64,000 bases of DNA, taken from assembly GCA_011033025.1 (NCBI GenBank), contig WFMF01000054.1:496001-560000 (forward strand), given 5' to 3'. This document shows positions 1-11,925 of the stretch, one piece after another. Position 1 is the stretch's first letter, and every line of letters starts with the position of its first letter. A program made the translations under genes and the position numbers. The notes under the pieces were generated by a model. That model made no database searches and was not told where the DNA came from. It saw nothing but the letters and a program-made list of their open reading frames with translations. This DNA comes from Beroe forskalii. Taxonomy: Eukaryota > Ctenophora > Nuda > Beroida > Beroidae.

Positions 1-214
1 CAACAATGAACCAGAACAAATTGCTACAAAGCGGTATAGAAATACAGCAAATCTAAGATTTATACGCTGAAGTTTACACAAAAACCAGTTATATATGAAC
101 CTGATTTGTTACCAGAATACAAATTGCTATAAAGCGGTATAGAAATACAGCAAATCTGGGATATATACGCTCAACGAATCGATTTTTAGACCTATAGAAC
201 TGAGAGATTAGTAA
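1..214 (-). repeat. Dispersed repeat D, uninterrupted copy
   Basis: This stretch is the reverse complement of 17296-17424 joined to 17885-17967. It contains two related internal units, each with the string AGCGGTATAGAAATACAGC, so it is itself a partial tandem duplication. Because it lacks the MITE present in the other copy, it serves as the empty-site reference. The left edge runs out of the window. No coding potential was seen. Confidence 0.85.
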
Positions 215-823
215 CAGATCCAGCAATCGTTATAATACGGTATATTGTAGCTTATACAATAGCAAACAAAGAAGAGGGGCGATATCACGACGAAGTCTTT
301 ATATATGAGTATATGATATGATCCAGGAGTACTATAGTGTCTGTCTACAGCTGTCTAGACATGTTGTTTTAACTACTTTCTACGATCTCGTTTGGATGAA
401 ATTTCTGTTGCCTTGTACCTAATTAGACCTTAGTACATTTCACTTTTGGTTAGTGGCGAAGCATATTTCAAACCTCATCACACATTGACAAGTTGACATA
501 GCATAAAGCAGCTGTGTAATGAGTAATGACTTGATATTCGCTAGTGAAATAATTAGTCCTGCCATGAAAATTGAACCTATTACTGTTAAATTTTGCTGCT
601 AATTAACTCTTCTCCTATTTCTTCATGCCTATCATTTTATGAATATGCCAGGAAGTTTGCAGAATGCAGATTCTGATAAGGAAACATTATACTTGAAACA
701 AAGCTCGTTTTGTCTAAAGAGAAAAGTCTCCCGTCATCGGAATGTCAATTGTACATTTTGTGATAATCCTCAAAAAGTTAAATGCTGCTATAAACAATAA
801 GTCCGAATTCGTTTCTTACGATT
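215..823. other. Intergenic or intronic DNA, nothing recognised
   Basis: AT-rich DNA with stops in all frames. I see no gene, RNA or clear repeat between the dispersed repeat on the left and the 3' end of the Penelope-like copy on the right. Confidence 0.5.
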
Positions 824-1188
824 CTGAGAAGTTTATTGGTTAGAACATACAACTGACACTCAACATATTCATATCACTAAGCTCTTATCTTAGCTAAATC
901 TATAAATAATTGAATTAAATTAATTTATTGGAAAATGCAATGCACTGAATATATTATACGATAATCTACTGTCTGCTATTATGTGAAATACAATATACAT
1001 TATACAATATACACAGCAATTGGCAATGTCAAGGCACGAGCACTGTACTCAGTACACGGTGACGTAATGACGTATGTGAGCTAGTAGAGAGAGAGAGAGA
1101 GAGAGAGTTCCCGCTCAAACCCTATGCTTGTCAATACGTCACTGCATACCAAAACTCTGTTGCTCAGTGACTCTGTGTCTTGACCTTG

Positions 1189-1605
1189 TCAATAGCTGGG
1201 GAAAATTCTGCCCTTCAGTTGGTCTTGATACGTTGGTAAATTGAATAAGAATAACGGTACTGATTTCAGTTTATCATTAATTAATGTTCCATCATCGTAT
1301 TCCTGTATATATAAGCTTTCTTTAATTTTGCGTTTAAACATTTTACTTTCAAACGTTAGTATATCACAATCCTCAAACGTAATTTGGCAACTTGGATTTG
1401 CCGCCAAGTGTTTTCCAACTTCAGTCATACCAGTTCCACTTGTCTTCATGTGTTCTTCAAACCGTGTTCGAAGAGCACGACAAGTCTCACCAATATACCG
1501 TCGCCCACAACTACAAGTGATCCTGTATACCAAATCATGTTTGAGGTGTTTTGGCTGTCTGTCTTTAAAACTGAACTTATGACATAATTTAGAATAACTG
1601 TTCAA
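1189..1605 (-). pseudogene. GIY-YIG endonuclease domain, Penelope-like (left copy)
   Basis: An open stretch of 138 codons reads as the C-terminal nuclease of a Penelope-like element. The visible core is VYRITCSCGRRYIGET, giving the paired tyrosine/YIG signature with the CxC immediately before it, then the conserved RTRFEEH helix with the catalytic-type arginine and a downstream glutamate-rich helix. In this family the nuclease nicks DNA at the insertion site to prime reverse transcription. The reading frame is not joined to the RT frame upstream (stop at 1611-1613), and a ~115-bp linker still present in the right copy is missing here, so the polyprotein is broken. The first ATG is probably not a real start; in a whole element this would be internal sequence. 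Confidence 0.85.
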
Positions 1606-1610
1606 ATAAA

Positions 1611-2210
1611 TTAACTGACATTTCCCCGGTTTTCTGTCGTGTTAACTTTATTAGTTATTTCCTTGTTGATAATACTATACGTAAAATTCTTACTGTATCC
1701 ATTATTACTTAACATTTCTACAATTTTCTCAACTTCATCATGAAATAGTTCCCACGAGCTACAAATTTTGTACGCTCGATCGACTAAGGTCCTAATTAAA
1801 CCTAACTTAAACTTAAACGGTGAAAAACTGAGAAAGTGAGTGAACACACCTGAGTGTGTCGGTTTACGGTATACTGTAATTGATATGTCCTCTGTACTAG
1901 AATTGCTGTCTTTAATGATAAGTAGATCTAAAATCGGCAATTTATCTGAAACTTCTTTATCACATGTAAACTTAATACTGGGATGTAAACTGTTTAAATA
2001 AGCTAAAAATCTGTTTGCATCATCTTCATTATCAAATACGGCTAAAGTATCATCTACATATCTACAAAATACTGTTAAAAAGAATGATTCGTAATTGTTC
2101 TGACTAATAAAAGTTATATTCAAATAATCGTGTTCCTCACGCCTAATCTTATCTTCTAACAAATGGTTCATAAAAATATCTGCTAAAATAGGTGCAAGTG
2201 GTGAGCCCAT
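1611..2210 (-). pseudogene. Reverse transcriptase, catalytic half (left copy)
   Basis: A frame of about 200 codons carries RT motifs in order: [15 protein letters not shown] (motif B region), then [12 protein letters not shown] with the catalytic YVDD box (motif C), then the LPILDLLI region and YRKPTHSG, which are standard in Penelope-like RTs. The frame opens to the left of the ATG ([14 protein letters not shown]), so the ATG at 2210 is internal to the original protein. A single-base frameshift separates it from the upstream RT half at 2278. The same break exists in the right copy, showing that the parent was already defective or that the two arms share an origin. Confidence 0.85.
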
Positions 2211-2277
2211 GGCACAACCATCTATCTGTTTATAATATTTGTTATTAAATATAAAACGTTATCCTTAAGGCAATGAT

Positions 2278-2988
2278 TCAAGGCTTTTCGAAAATAGTCC
2301 TTGTCATTCCATTCACTACTTGATCCTTAACTGCTACTCCCTTAATCCTAGGGTATAACGCATCAATAATGATGTTTATAGTTTCTTCTAGTGGTATGTT
2401 AGTGAATAAAGATACTACATCGTACGATACAAAATACTTATTGTTCAACTTGGCATCTCTAAGAAACTCAAGACTGAACGAATCCTTACACATATGTTTG
2501 GACTGTCTAAGTTCACTAAGCTGACGTCCTATCCACTGAGCGAAGGCATGATTGTAGCATCCGACCATCGACAGTATCGGTCTCAGTGGGGAGCCAGTTT
2601 TGTGAATCTTAGGCAGACCATACATAACAGGAATACTACCTGCACTAGGGTAAATTTCTTTGTACTCACTTTCTGATAAAATAGATTTAAAATTGCGGTA
2701 TATAAATGATTGAAATCGGCTTAAATAAGTAAGTGTTTCTTCCTTTTCTACTTCTACAAACTTGGATCTATCGTTCAAAATAACGTGCATCTTTTCAACA
2801 TATACAGTTTTATACATAATAACTACGGTCTGACCTTTATCTGCTTTAACTATAACTAAATTATGTAACTTCATTTTATCTTGAATACTCTTAATAACTG
2901 TGTGTACTTCGTCGGAGAAATGATAATTAGTACGTTTACTGTGAAAATAATTTCCTACATAGTCATTGTAACAATTAATAAGACAGTT
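2278..2988 (-). pseudogene. Reverse transcriptase, N-terminal half (left copy)
   Basis: The frame stays open upstream of its first ATG (2874) to about 2988, where the junction with the other copy lies. It shows IVKADKGQTVVIM, MYGLPKIHKTGSPLRPILS and SYDVVSLFTNIPLEETI, the fingers and motif A (catalytic aspartate in the YDVVSLF block) of Penelope-like reverse transcriptases. It ends in a premature stop after TIFEKP, before the region that should connect to the YVDD half. The 5' part of a full element is absent, so the copy is 5'-truncated. Confidence 0.85.
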
Positions 2989-3008
2989 TTTGAAGTAGTA
3001 TTCCTGTT

Positions 3009-4127
3009 ATGTATGGTCTGCCTAAGATTCACAAAACTGGCTCCCCACTGAGACCGATACTGTCGATGGTCGGATGTTACAATCATGCCTTCGCTCAGTG
3101 GATAGGACGTCAGCTTAGTGAACTTAGACAGTCCAAACATATGTGTAAGGATTCGTTCAGTCTTGAGTTTCTTAGAGATGCCAAGTTGAACAATAAGTAT
3201 TTTGTATCGTACGATGTATCTTTATTCACTAACATACCACTAGAAGAAACTATAAACATCAACATGATGCGAAGAAAATTTAGGAATACAAGGAGCAGCA
3301 GTTTTTCGAAAAATGGAAATGACAAGACTATTTTTCGAAAAGCCTTGAATCATTGCCTTAAGGATAACGTTTTATATTTAATAACAAATATTATAAACAG
3401 ATAGATGGTTGTGCCATGGGCTCACCACTTGCACCTATTTTAGCAGATATTTTTATGAACCATTTGTTAGAAGATAAGATTAGGCGTGAGGAACACGATT
3501 ATTTGAATATAACTTTTATTAGCTCGAACAATTACGAATCATTCTTTTTAACAGTATTTTTGTAGATATGTAGATGATACTTTAGCCGTATTTGATAATG
3601 AAGATGATGCAAACAGATTTTTAGCTTATTTAAACAGTTTACATCCCAGTATTAAGTTTACATGTGATAAAGAAGTTTCAGATAAATTGCCGATTTTAGA
3701 TCTACTTATCATTAAAGACAGCAATTCTAGTACAGAGGACATATCAATTACAGTATACTGAAACTAATTTACCGAAGACCACTCAGGTACAGAGTGTTCA
3801 CTAGCACACTCAGTTTTCACCGTTTAAGTTTAAGTTAGGTTTAATTAGACCTTAGTCGATCGAGCGTACAAAATTTGTAGCTCGTGGGAACTATTTCATG
3901 ATGAAGTTGAGAAAATTGTAGAAATGTTAAGTAATAATGGATACAGTAAGAATTTTACGTATAGTATTATCAACAAGGAAATAACTAATAAAGTTAACAC
4001 GACAGAAAAGCTGGTACACGAAGGGCCAGAGAAGTTTAAGGTGTATTTAAGTTACCATACATTGGCGACATTTCATCGAAAGTCAAACAATGTATTAGCA
4101 AGGATTTACCGGGGAAATGTCAGTTAA
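3009..4127 (+). pseudogene. Reverse transcriptase remnants (right copy)
   Basis: This is the mirror of the left copy. It starts at the MYGLPKIHKTG block with no fingers region before it, carries SYDVSLFTNIPLEET with one valine codon lost, then a rearranged stretch, then [21 protein letters not shown] and YVDDTLAVF near 3570-3600. Several single-base indels (for example in the T run near 3556) and a rearranged patch near 3765-3810 break the frame. Positions ~4005-4115 keep a linker (KLVHEGPEKFKVYL) that is deleted in the left copy, so the two copies together show more of the ancestral structure than either does alone. Confidence 0.8.
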
Positions 4128-4134
4128 TTTATTT

Positions 4135-4549
4135 GAACAGTTATTCTAAATTATGTCATAAGTTCAGTTTTAAAGACAGACAGCCAAAACACCTCAAAAC
4201 ATGATTTGGTATACAGGATCACTTGTAGTTGTGGGCGACGGTATATTGGTGAGACTTGTCGTGCTCTTCGAACACGGTTTGAAGAACACACATGAAGACA
4301 AGTGGAACTGGTATGACCAGTTGAAAACACTTGGCGGCAAACTCAAGTTGCCAAATTACGTTTGAGGATTGTGATATACTAACGTTTGAAAGTAAAATGT
4401 TTAAACGCAAAATTAAAGAAAGCTTATATATACAGGAATACGATGATGGAACATTAATTAATGATAAACTGAAATCAGTACCGTTATTCTTATTCAATTT
4501 ACCAACGTATCACATTCAACTGAAGGGCAGAATTTTCCCCAGCTATTGA
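4135..4549 (+). pseudogene. GIY-YIG endonuclease domain (right copy)
   Basis: Homologous to 1189-1605 on the opposite strand. An extra A near 4197, an inserted CA near 4290 and changes near 4320 shift the frame inside the nuclease, so only the C-terminal part (LTFESKMFKRKIKESLYIQE) is read continuously. The same stop and the same flanking 3' region follow it. Confidence 0.8.
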
Positions 4550-4633
4550 CAAGGTCAAGACACAGAGTCACTGAGCAACAGAGTTTTGGTATGCAGTGAC
4601 GTAATCGTATTGACAAGCATAGGGTTTGAGCGG

Positions 4634-4668
<35 letters not shown>

Positions 4669-4927
4669 GCTCACATACGTCATTACGTCACCGTGTACTG
4701 AGTACAAACAAAGCCTTGACATTGCCAATTGCTGTGTATATTGTATAATGTATATTGTATTTCACATAATAGCAGACAGTAGATTATCGTATAATATATT
4801 CAGTGCATTGCATTTTCCAATAAATTAATTTAATTCAATTATTTATAGATTTAGCTAAGATAAGAGCTTAGTGATATGAATATGTTGAGTGTCAGTTGTA
4901 TGTTCTAACCAATAAACTTCTCAGAAT

Positions 4928-5555
4928 GTATGACTATGATGAATGATATATTCATTGAAATATCACAAGAACACGACGTTTTAATTGTTACAATTGAAGA
5001 TGTTCGTAACCACTCTACTCGTCCTATTTCTGATTAAATTGACGAAGAAATCCCTATTCTACACACCGTTTCTTACGAATACAGGAATACCGATCAAATA
5101 TGCTGTAGACTTGGCGTACGAATCGTTCTGAAGTTATGGGAACGCGCAATACGCCGCGCTAAATTTGACACAATTTTGTACGGAAACATGTTCTGCCTAT
5201 ACAACGAAAACATCGATAGACCAAGAACTGAGCGGGAAATTGGAGCAGGCAGCAGCACAGTACTGTCAAAACAAACACGAAACATTACCCTGTCTACACA
5301 TAAGATCATAGCTATTATTAGCTTTCTCTTCCTTGTAACTTTGTAATGAGCTCTTATAAGCCAGTGAAGAGGTATGTTATCCAATAGGGATTTCTCCACT
5401 TCTCCAGAAACGGAGATATTTTCTCCGCGCATTCGCAACTCGAATTCGCGGAGCCGCGCACAACGCAGGGGTCACGCAAAAATAACAACGTCCGCAGTCG
5501 TTAGTCGTAATCTATACTTGAGAGGGACCTAAGTGTACCAAGTGTACCAAATTAT
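4928..5555. other. Spacer between Penelope pair and satellite
   Basis: No supportable gene. It contains AAATTTGACACAATTTTGT near 5162, half of the palindrome that recurs in the 18.6-20.5 kb satellite, followed in both places by GGAAACATG. A CTCCGCG/CGCGGAG pair near 5422-5452 can form a hairpin. The minus-strand open frame across 5094-5438 looks accidental. Confidence 0.45.
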
Positions 5556-8500
5556 GGGATTTGGTACAAGTGTATATTACTCGAAAACTAGTCGTCACAT
5601 TTTGATGAAACTTTCCAGTTATCTCAAGCATGACCCAGAGAACATAAAAACGTCAAAAAACTAGGGGGTCTATATGCTAACTTACGAGCTATATTCAAAC
5701 ACAAGGAAATATAATTTTAGCGATTTTCACAGTATTTTGGTACAACGATTACTTGAAAACTAGTCGTCACATTTTGATGAAACTTTCCAGTTATCTCAAG
5801 CATGACCCAGAGAACATAAAAACGTCAAAAACTAGGGGTCTATATGCTAACTTACGAGCTATATTCAAACACAAGGAAATATAATTTAGCGATTTTCACA
5901 GTATTTGGTACAACGATTACTTGAAAACTAGTCGTCACATTTTTGATGAAACTTTCCAGTTATCTCAAGCATGACCCAGAGAACATAAAAACGTCAAAAA
6001 ACTAGGGGTCTATATGCTAACTTACGAGCTATATTCAAACACAAGGAAATATAATTTTAGCGATTTTCACAGTATTTTGGTACAACGATTACTTGAAAAC
6101 TAGTCGTCACATTTGATGAAACTTTCCAGTTATCTCAAGCATGACCCAGAGAACATAAAAAACGTCAAAAACTAGGGGGTCTATATGCTAACTTACGAGC
6201 TATATTCAAACACAAGGAAATATAATTTTAAAGGATTTTCACAGTATTTTGGTACAACGATTACTTGAAAACTAGTCGTCACATTTTGATGAAACTTTCC
6301 AGTTATCTCAAGCATGACCCAGAGAACATAAAAACGTCAAAAAACTAGGGGGTCTATATGCTAACTTACGAGCTATATTCAAACACAAGGAAATATAATT
6401 TTAGCGATTTTCACAGTATTTTGGTACAACGATTACTCGAAAACTAGTCGTCACATTTTGATGAAACTTTCCAGTTATCTCAAGCATGACCCAGAGAACA
6501 TGAAAACGTCAAAAAACTAGGGGTCTATATGCTAACTTACGAGCTATATTCAAACACAAGGAAATATAATTTTAGCGATTTTCACAGTATTTTGCACAAC
6601 GATTACTGAAAACTAGTCGTCACATTTGATGAAACTTTCCAGTTATCTCCAAGCATGACCCAGAGAACATAAAAACGTCAAAAACTAGGGAGTCTATATG
6701 CTAACTTACGAGCTATATTCAAACACAAGGAAATATAATTTTAAAGGGATTTTCACAGTATTTTGGTACAACGATTACTCAAAAACTAGTCGTCACATTT
6801 TGATGAAACTTTCCAGTTATCTCAAGCATGACCCAGAGAACATAAAAACGTCAAAAAACTAGGGGGTCTATATGCTAACTTTGAGCTATATTCAAACACA
6901 AGGAAATATAATTTTAGCGATTTTCACAGTATTTTGGTACAACGATTACTTGAAAACTAGTCGTCACATTTTGATGAAACTTTCCAGTTATCTCAAGCAT
7001 GACCCAGAGAACATAAAAAACGTCAAAAACTAGGGGGTCTATGCTAACTTACGAGCTATATTCAAACACAAGGAAATATAATTTTAGGCGATTTTCACAG
7101 TATTTTTGGTACAACGATTACTTGAAAACTAGTCACATTTTTGATGAAACTTTCCAGTTATCTCAAGCATGACCCAGAGAACATAAAAACGTCAAAAAAC
7201 TAGGGGGTCTATATGCTAACTTACGAGCTATATTCAAACACAAGGAAATATAATTTAGCGATTTTCACAGTATTTTGGTACAACGATTACTTTGAAAACT
7301 AGTCGTCACATTTTGATGAAACTTTCCAGTTATCTCAAAGCATGACCTAGAGAACATAAAACGTCAAAAACTAGGGGGTCTATATACACTTACGAGCTAT
7401 ATTCAAAACACAAGGAAATATAATTTTACTGTATTTTGGTACAACGATTACTTGAAAACTAGTCGTCACATTTTGATGAAACTTTCCAGTTATCTCAAGC
7501 ATGACCCAGAGAACATAAAAACGTCAAAAAACTAGGGGGTCTATATGTTCTACGAGCTATATTCAAACACAAGGAAATATACTTTAGCGATTTTCACAGT
7601 ATTTTGGTACAACGATTACTGAAACTAGTCGTCATATTTGATGAAACTTTCCAGTTATCTCAAGCATGACCCAGAGAACATGAAAAACGTCAAAAACTAG
7701 GGGGTCTATATGCTAACTTACGAGCTATATTCAAACACAAGGAAATATAATTTTAGCGATTTTCACAGTATTTTGGTACAACGATTACTGAAAACTAGTC
7801 GTCACATTTTGATGAAACTTTCCAGTTATCTCAAGCATGACCCAGAGAACATAAAACGTCAAAAAACTAGGGAGTCTATATGCTAACTTACGAGCTATAT
7901 TCAAACACAAGGAAATATAATTTTAGCGATTTTCACAGTATTTTGGTACAACGATTACTCAAAAACTAGTCGTCACATTTTGATGAAACTTTCCAGTTAT
8001 CTCAAGCATGACCCAGAGAACATAAAACGTCAAAAAACTAGGGGGTCTATATGCTAACTTACGAGCTATTCAAACACAAGGAAATATAATTTTTTAGCGA
8101 TTTTCACAGTATTTGGTACAACGATTACTTGAAAACTAGTCGTCACATTTTGATGAAACTTTCCCAGTTATCTCAAGCATTCTAGAGAACATAAAAACGT
8201 CAAAAAACTGAAAAGCTATATTCAAAACACAAGGAAATATAATTTTAGCGTCAAAAAATTTGATGAAACTTTCCAGTTATCTCAAGCATGACCCAGAGAA
8301 CATAAAACGTCAAAAACTAGGGGAGTCTATATGCTAACTCTACGAGCTATATTCAAACACAAGGAACATAATTTTAGCGATTTTCACAGTATTTTGGTAC
8401 AACGATTACTTGAAAACTAGTCGTCACATTTTGATGAAACTTTCCAGTTATCTCAAGCATGACCCAGAGAACATAAAAACGTCAAAAAACTAGGGGGTCT

Positions 8501-11500
8501 ATATGCTAACTTACGAGCTATATTCAAACACAAGGAAATATAATTTTAGCGATTTTCACAGTATTTTGGTACAACGATTACTTGAAAACTAGTCGTCACA
8601 TTTTGATGAAACTTTCCAGTTATCTCAAGCATGACCCAGAGAACATAAAAACGTCAAAAAACTAGGGGTCGCCTCGAGCTATATTCAAAACACAAGGAAA
8701 TATAATTTAGCGATTTTCACAGTATTTTGGTACAACGATTACTTGAAAACTAGTCGTCACATTTTGATGAAACTTTCCAGTTATCTCAAGCATGACCCAG
8801 AGAACATATAAAACGTCAAAAACTAGGGGTCTATATGCTAACTTATTTGAGCTATATTCAAACACAAGGAAATATAATTTTAGCGATTTTCACAGTATTT
8901 GGTACAACGATTACTTGAAAACTAGTCGTCACATTTTGATGAAACTTTCCAGTTATCTCAAGCATGACCCAGAGAACATAAAAACGTCAAAAACTAGGGG
9001 TCTATATGCTAACTTACGAGCTATATTCAAACACAAGGAAATATAATTTTAGCGATTTTCACAGTATTTTGGTACAACGATTACTTGAAAACTAGTCGTC
9101 ACATTTTTGATGAAACTTTCCAGTTATCTCAAGCATGACCTTAGAGAACATAAAAAACGTCAAAAACTAGGGGGTCTATATGCTAACTTACGAGCTATAT
9201 TCAAACACAAGGAAATATAATTTTAGCGATTTTCACAGTATTTTGGTACAACGATTACTGAAAACTAGTCGTCACATTTTGATGAAACTTTCCAGTTATC
9301 TCAAGCATGACCCAGAGAACATAAAAACGTCAAAAAAACTAGGGGGTCTATATGCTAACTTACGAGCTATATTCAAAACACAAGGAAATATAATTTTAGC
9401 GATTTTCACAGTATTTTGGTACAACGATTACTCGAAAACTAGTCGTCACATTTTGATGAAACTTTCCAGTTATCTCAAGCATGACCCAGAGAACATAAAA
9501 CGTCAAAAAACTAGGGGTCTATATGCTAACTTACGAGCTATATTCAAAACACAAGGAAATATAATTTTAGCGATTTTCACAGTATTTTGGTACAACGATT
9601 ACTCGAAAACTAGTCGTCACATTTGATGAAACTTTCCAGTTATCTCAAGCATGACCCAGAGAACATAAAACGTCAAAAACTAGGGGTCTATATGCTAAAC
9701 TTACGAGCTATATTCAAACACAAGGAAATATAATTTTAGCGATTTTCACAGTATTTTGGTACAACGATTACTCGAAAACTAGTCGTCACATTTTGATGAA
9801 ACTTTCCAGTTATCTCAAGCATGACCCAGAGAACATAAAAACGTCAAAAAACTAGGGGGGTCTATATGCTAACTTACGAGCTATATTCAAAAACAAGGAA
9901 ATATAATTTTAGCGATTTTCACAGTATTTTGGTACAACGATTACTCGAAAACTAGTCGTCACATTTTGATGAAACTTTCCAGTTATCTCAAGCATGACCC
10001 AGAGAACATAAAAACGTCAAAAAATTAGGGGGTCTATATGCTAACTTAGGAGCTATATTCAAACACAAGGAAATATAATTTTAGCGATTTTTTAGCGATT
10101 TTTGATACAACGATTACTCGAAAACTAGTCGTCACATTTTGATGAAACTTTCCAGTTATCTCAAGCATGACCCAGAGAACATAAAAACGTCAAAAACTAG
10201 GGGGTCTATATGCTAACTTACGAGCTATATTCAAACACAAGGAAATATAATTTTAGCGATTTTCACAGTATTTTGGTACAACGATTACTTGAAAACTAGT
10301 CGTCACATTTTGATGAAACTTTCCAGTTATCTCAAGCATGACCCAGAGAACATAAAAACGTCAAAAAACTAGGGGGTCTATATGCTAACTTACGAGCTAT
10401 ATTCAAACACAAGGAAATATAATTTTAGCGATTTTCACAGTATTTTGGTACAACGATTACTCGAAAACTAGTCGTCACATTTTGATGAAACTTTCCAGTT
10501 ATCTCAAGCATGACCCAGAGAACATAAAAACGTCAAAAAACTAGGGGTCTATATGCTAACTTACGAGCTATATTCAAACACAAGGAAATATAATTTTAGC
10601 GATTTTCACAGTATTTTGGTACAACGATTACTTGAAAACTAGTCGTCACATTTTGATGAAACTTTCCAGTTATCTCAAGCATGACCCAGAGAACATAAAA
10701 ACGTCAAAAACTAGGGGGTCTATATGCTAACTTACGAGCTATATTCAAACACAAGGAAATATAATTTTAGCGATTTTCACAGTATTTTGGTACAACGATT
10801 ACTTGAAAACTAGTCGTCACATTTTGATGAAACTTTCCAGTTATCTCAAGCATGACCCAGAGAACATAAAAACGTCAAAAAACTAGGGGGTCTATATGCT
10901 AACTTACGAGCTATATTCAAACACAAGGAAATATAATTTTAGCGATTTTCACAGTATTTTGGTACAACGATTACTCGAAAACTAGTCGTCACATTTTGAT
11001 GAAACTTTCCAGTTATCTCAAGCATGACCCAGAGAACATGAAAACGTCAAAAAACTAGGGGGTCTATATGCTAACTTACGAGCTATATTCAAACACAAGG
11101 AAATATAATTTTAGCGATTTTCACAGTATTTTGGTACAACGATTACTCGAAAACTAGTCGTCACATTTTGATGAAACTTTCCAGTTATCTCAAGCATGAC
11201 CCAGAGAACATAAAAACGTCAAAAAACTAGGGAGTCTATATGCTAACTTACGAGCTATATTCAAACACAAGGAAATATAATTTTAGCGATTTTCACAGTA
11301 TTTTGGTACAACGATTACTCAAAAACTAGTCGTCACATTTTGATGAAACTTTCCAGTTATCTCAAGCATGACCCAGAGAACATAAAAACGTCAAAAAACT
11401 AGGGGGTCTATATGCTAACTTACGAGCTATATTCAAACACAAGGAAATATAATTTTAGCGATTTTCACAGTATTTTGGTACAACGATTACTCGAAAACTA

Positions 11501-11925
11501 GTCGTCACATTTTGATGAAACTTTCCAGTTATCTCAAGCATGACCCAGAGAACATAAGAACGTCAAAAAATTAGTGTGTCTATATGCTAACTTACGAGCT
11601 ATATTCAAACACAAGGAAATATACTTTTAGCGATTTTCACAGTATTTTGGTACAACGATTACTCGAAAACTAGTCGTCACATTTTGATGAAACTTTCCAG
11701 TTATCTCAAGCATGACCCAGAGAACATAAAAACGTCAAAAACTAGGGGTCTATATTCACATATTCAAACATGACCCAGAGAACATAAACGTCAAAACTAG
11801 TCTATATGCTAACTTACGAGCTATATTCAAACACAAGGAAATATACTTTTAGCGATTTTCACAGTATTTTGGTACAACGATTACTCGTAAACTAGTCGTC
11901 ACATTTTGATGAAACGTTTTCATGT
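5556..11925 (+). repeat. 171-bp satellite array, forward block
   Basis: About 37 head-to-tail copies of one unit. The period measured from the TATTTTGGTACAACG landmark at 10441, 10612 and 10783 is exactly 171 bp. Typical landmarks are ACTAGTCGTCACATTTTG, CAAGCATGACCCAGAGAAC and GGTCTATATGCTAACTTACG. Copies from ~9.7 to 11.7 kb are nearly identical. Copies from 5.6 to 9.6 kb differ mostly by one-base changes in A, G and T runs, with a damaged stretch near 8160-8280. Short open frames in it are by-products of the repeat. Confidence 0.95.

Larger units (their letters stand above)
824..4927. mobile_element. Two Penelope-like retroelements, head to head
   Basis: Positions ~824-2635 and ~2996-4927 are reverse complements over about 1.8-1.9 kb, including ~360 bp outside the coding part. 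Each outer half has a mirrored GA/CT dinucleotide run (1086-1107, 4637-4664). Between the arms lies about 360 bp of reverse transcriptase 5' sequence present only in the left copy. Each copy encodes RT followed by a GIY-YIG nuclease, the order typical of endonuclease-bearing Penelope-like elements. Both are pseudogenes. They share a frameshift just before the AMGSPLAP motif, but each also has private indels: the left lacks ~115 bp between RT and nuclease, and the right lacks sequence after the SLFTNIPL motif. Two insertions from one already-broken lineage, or an old inverted duplication, both fit. Confidence 0.85.

Noticed and set aside
5094-5438. 114-codon minus-strand frame
   Set aside because: No motif or coding bias; part of it overlaps the half-palindrome seen in the satellite.
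8792-9626. 84- and 148-codon frames in the satellite
   Set aside because: They follow the 171-bp unit and change frame at every homopolymer indel.
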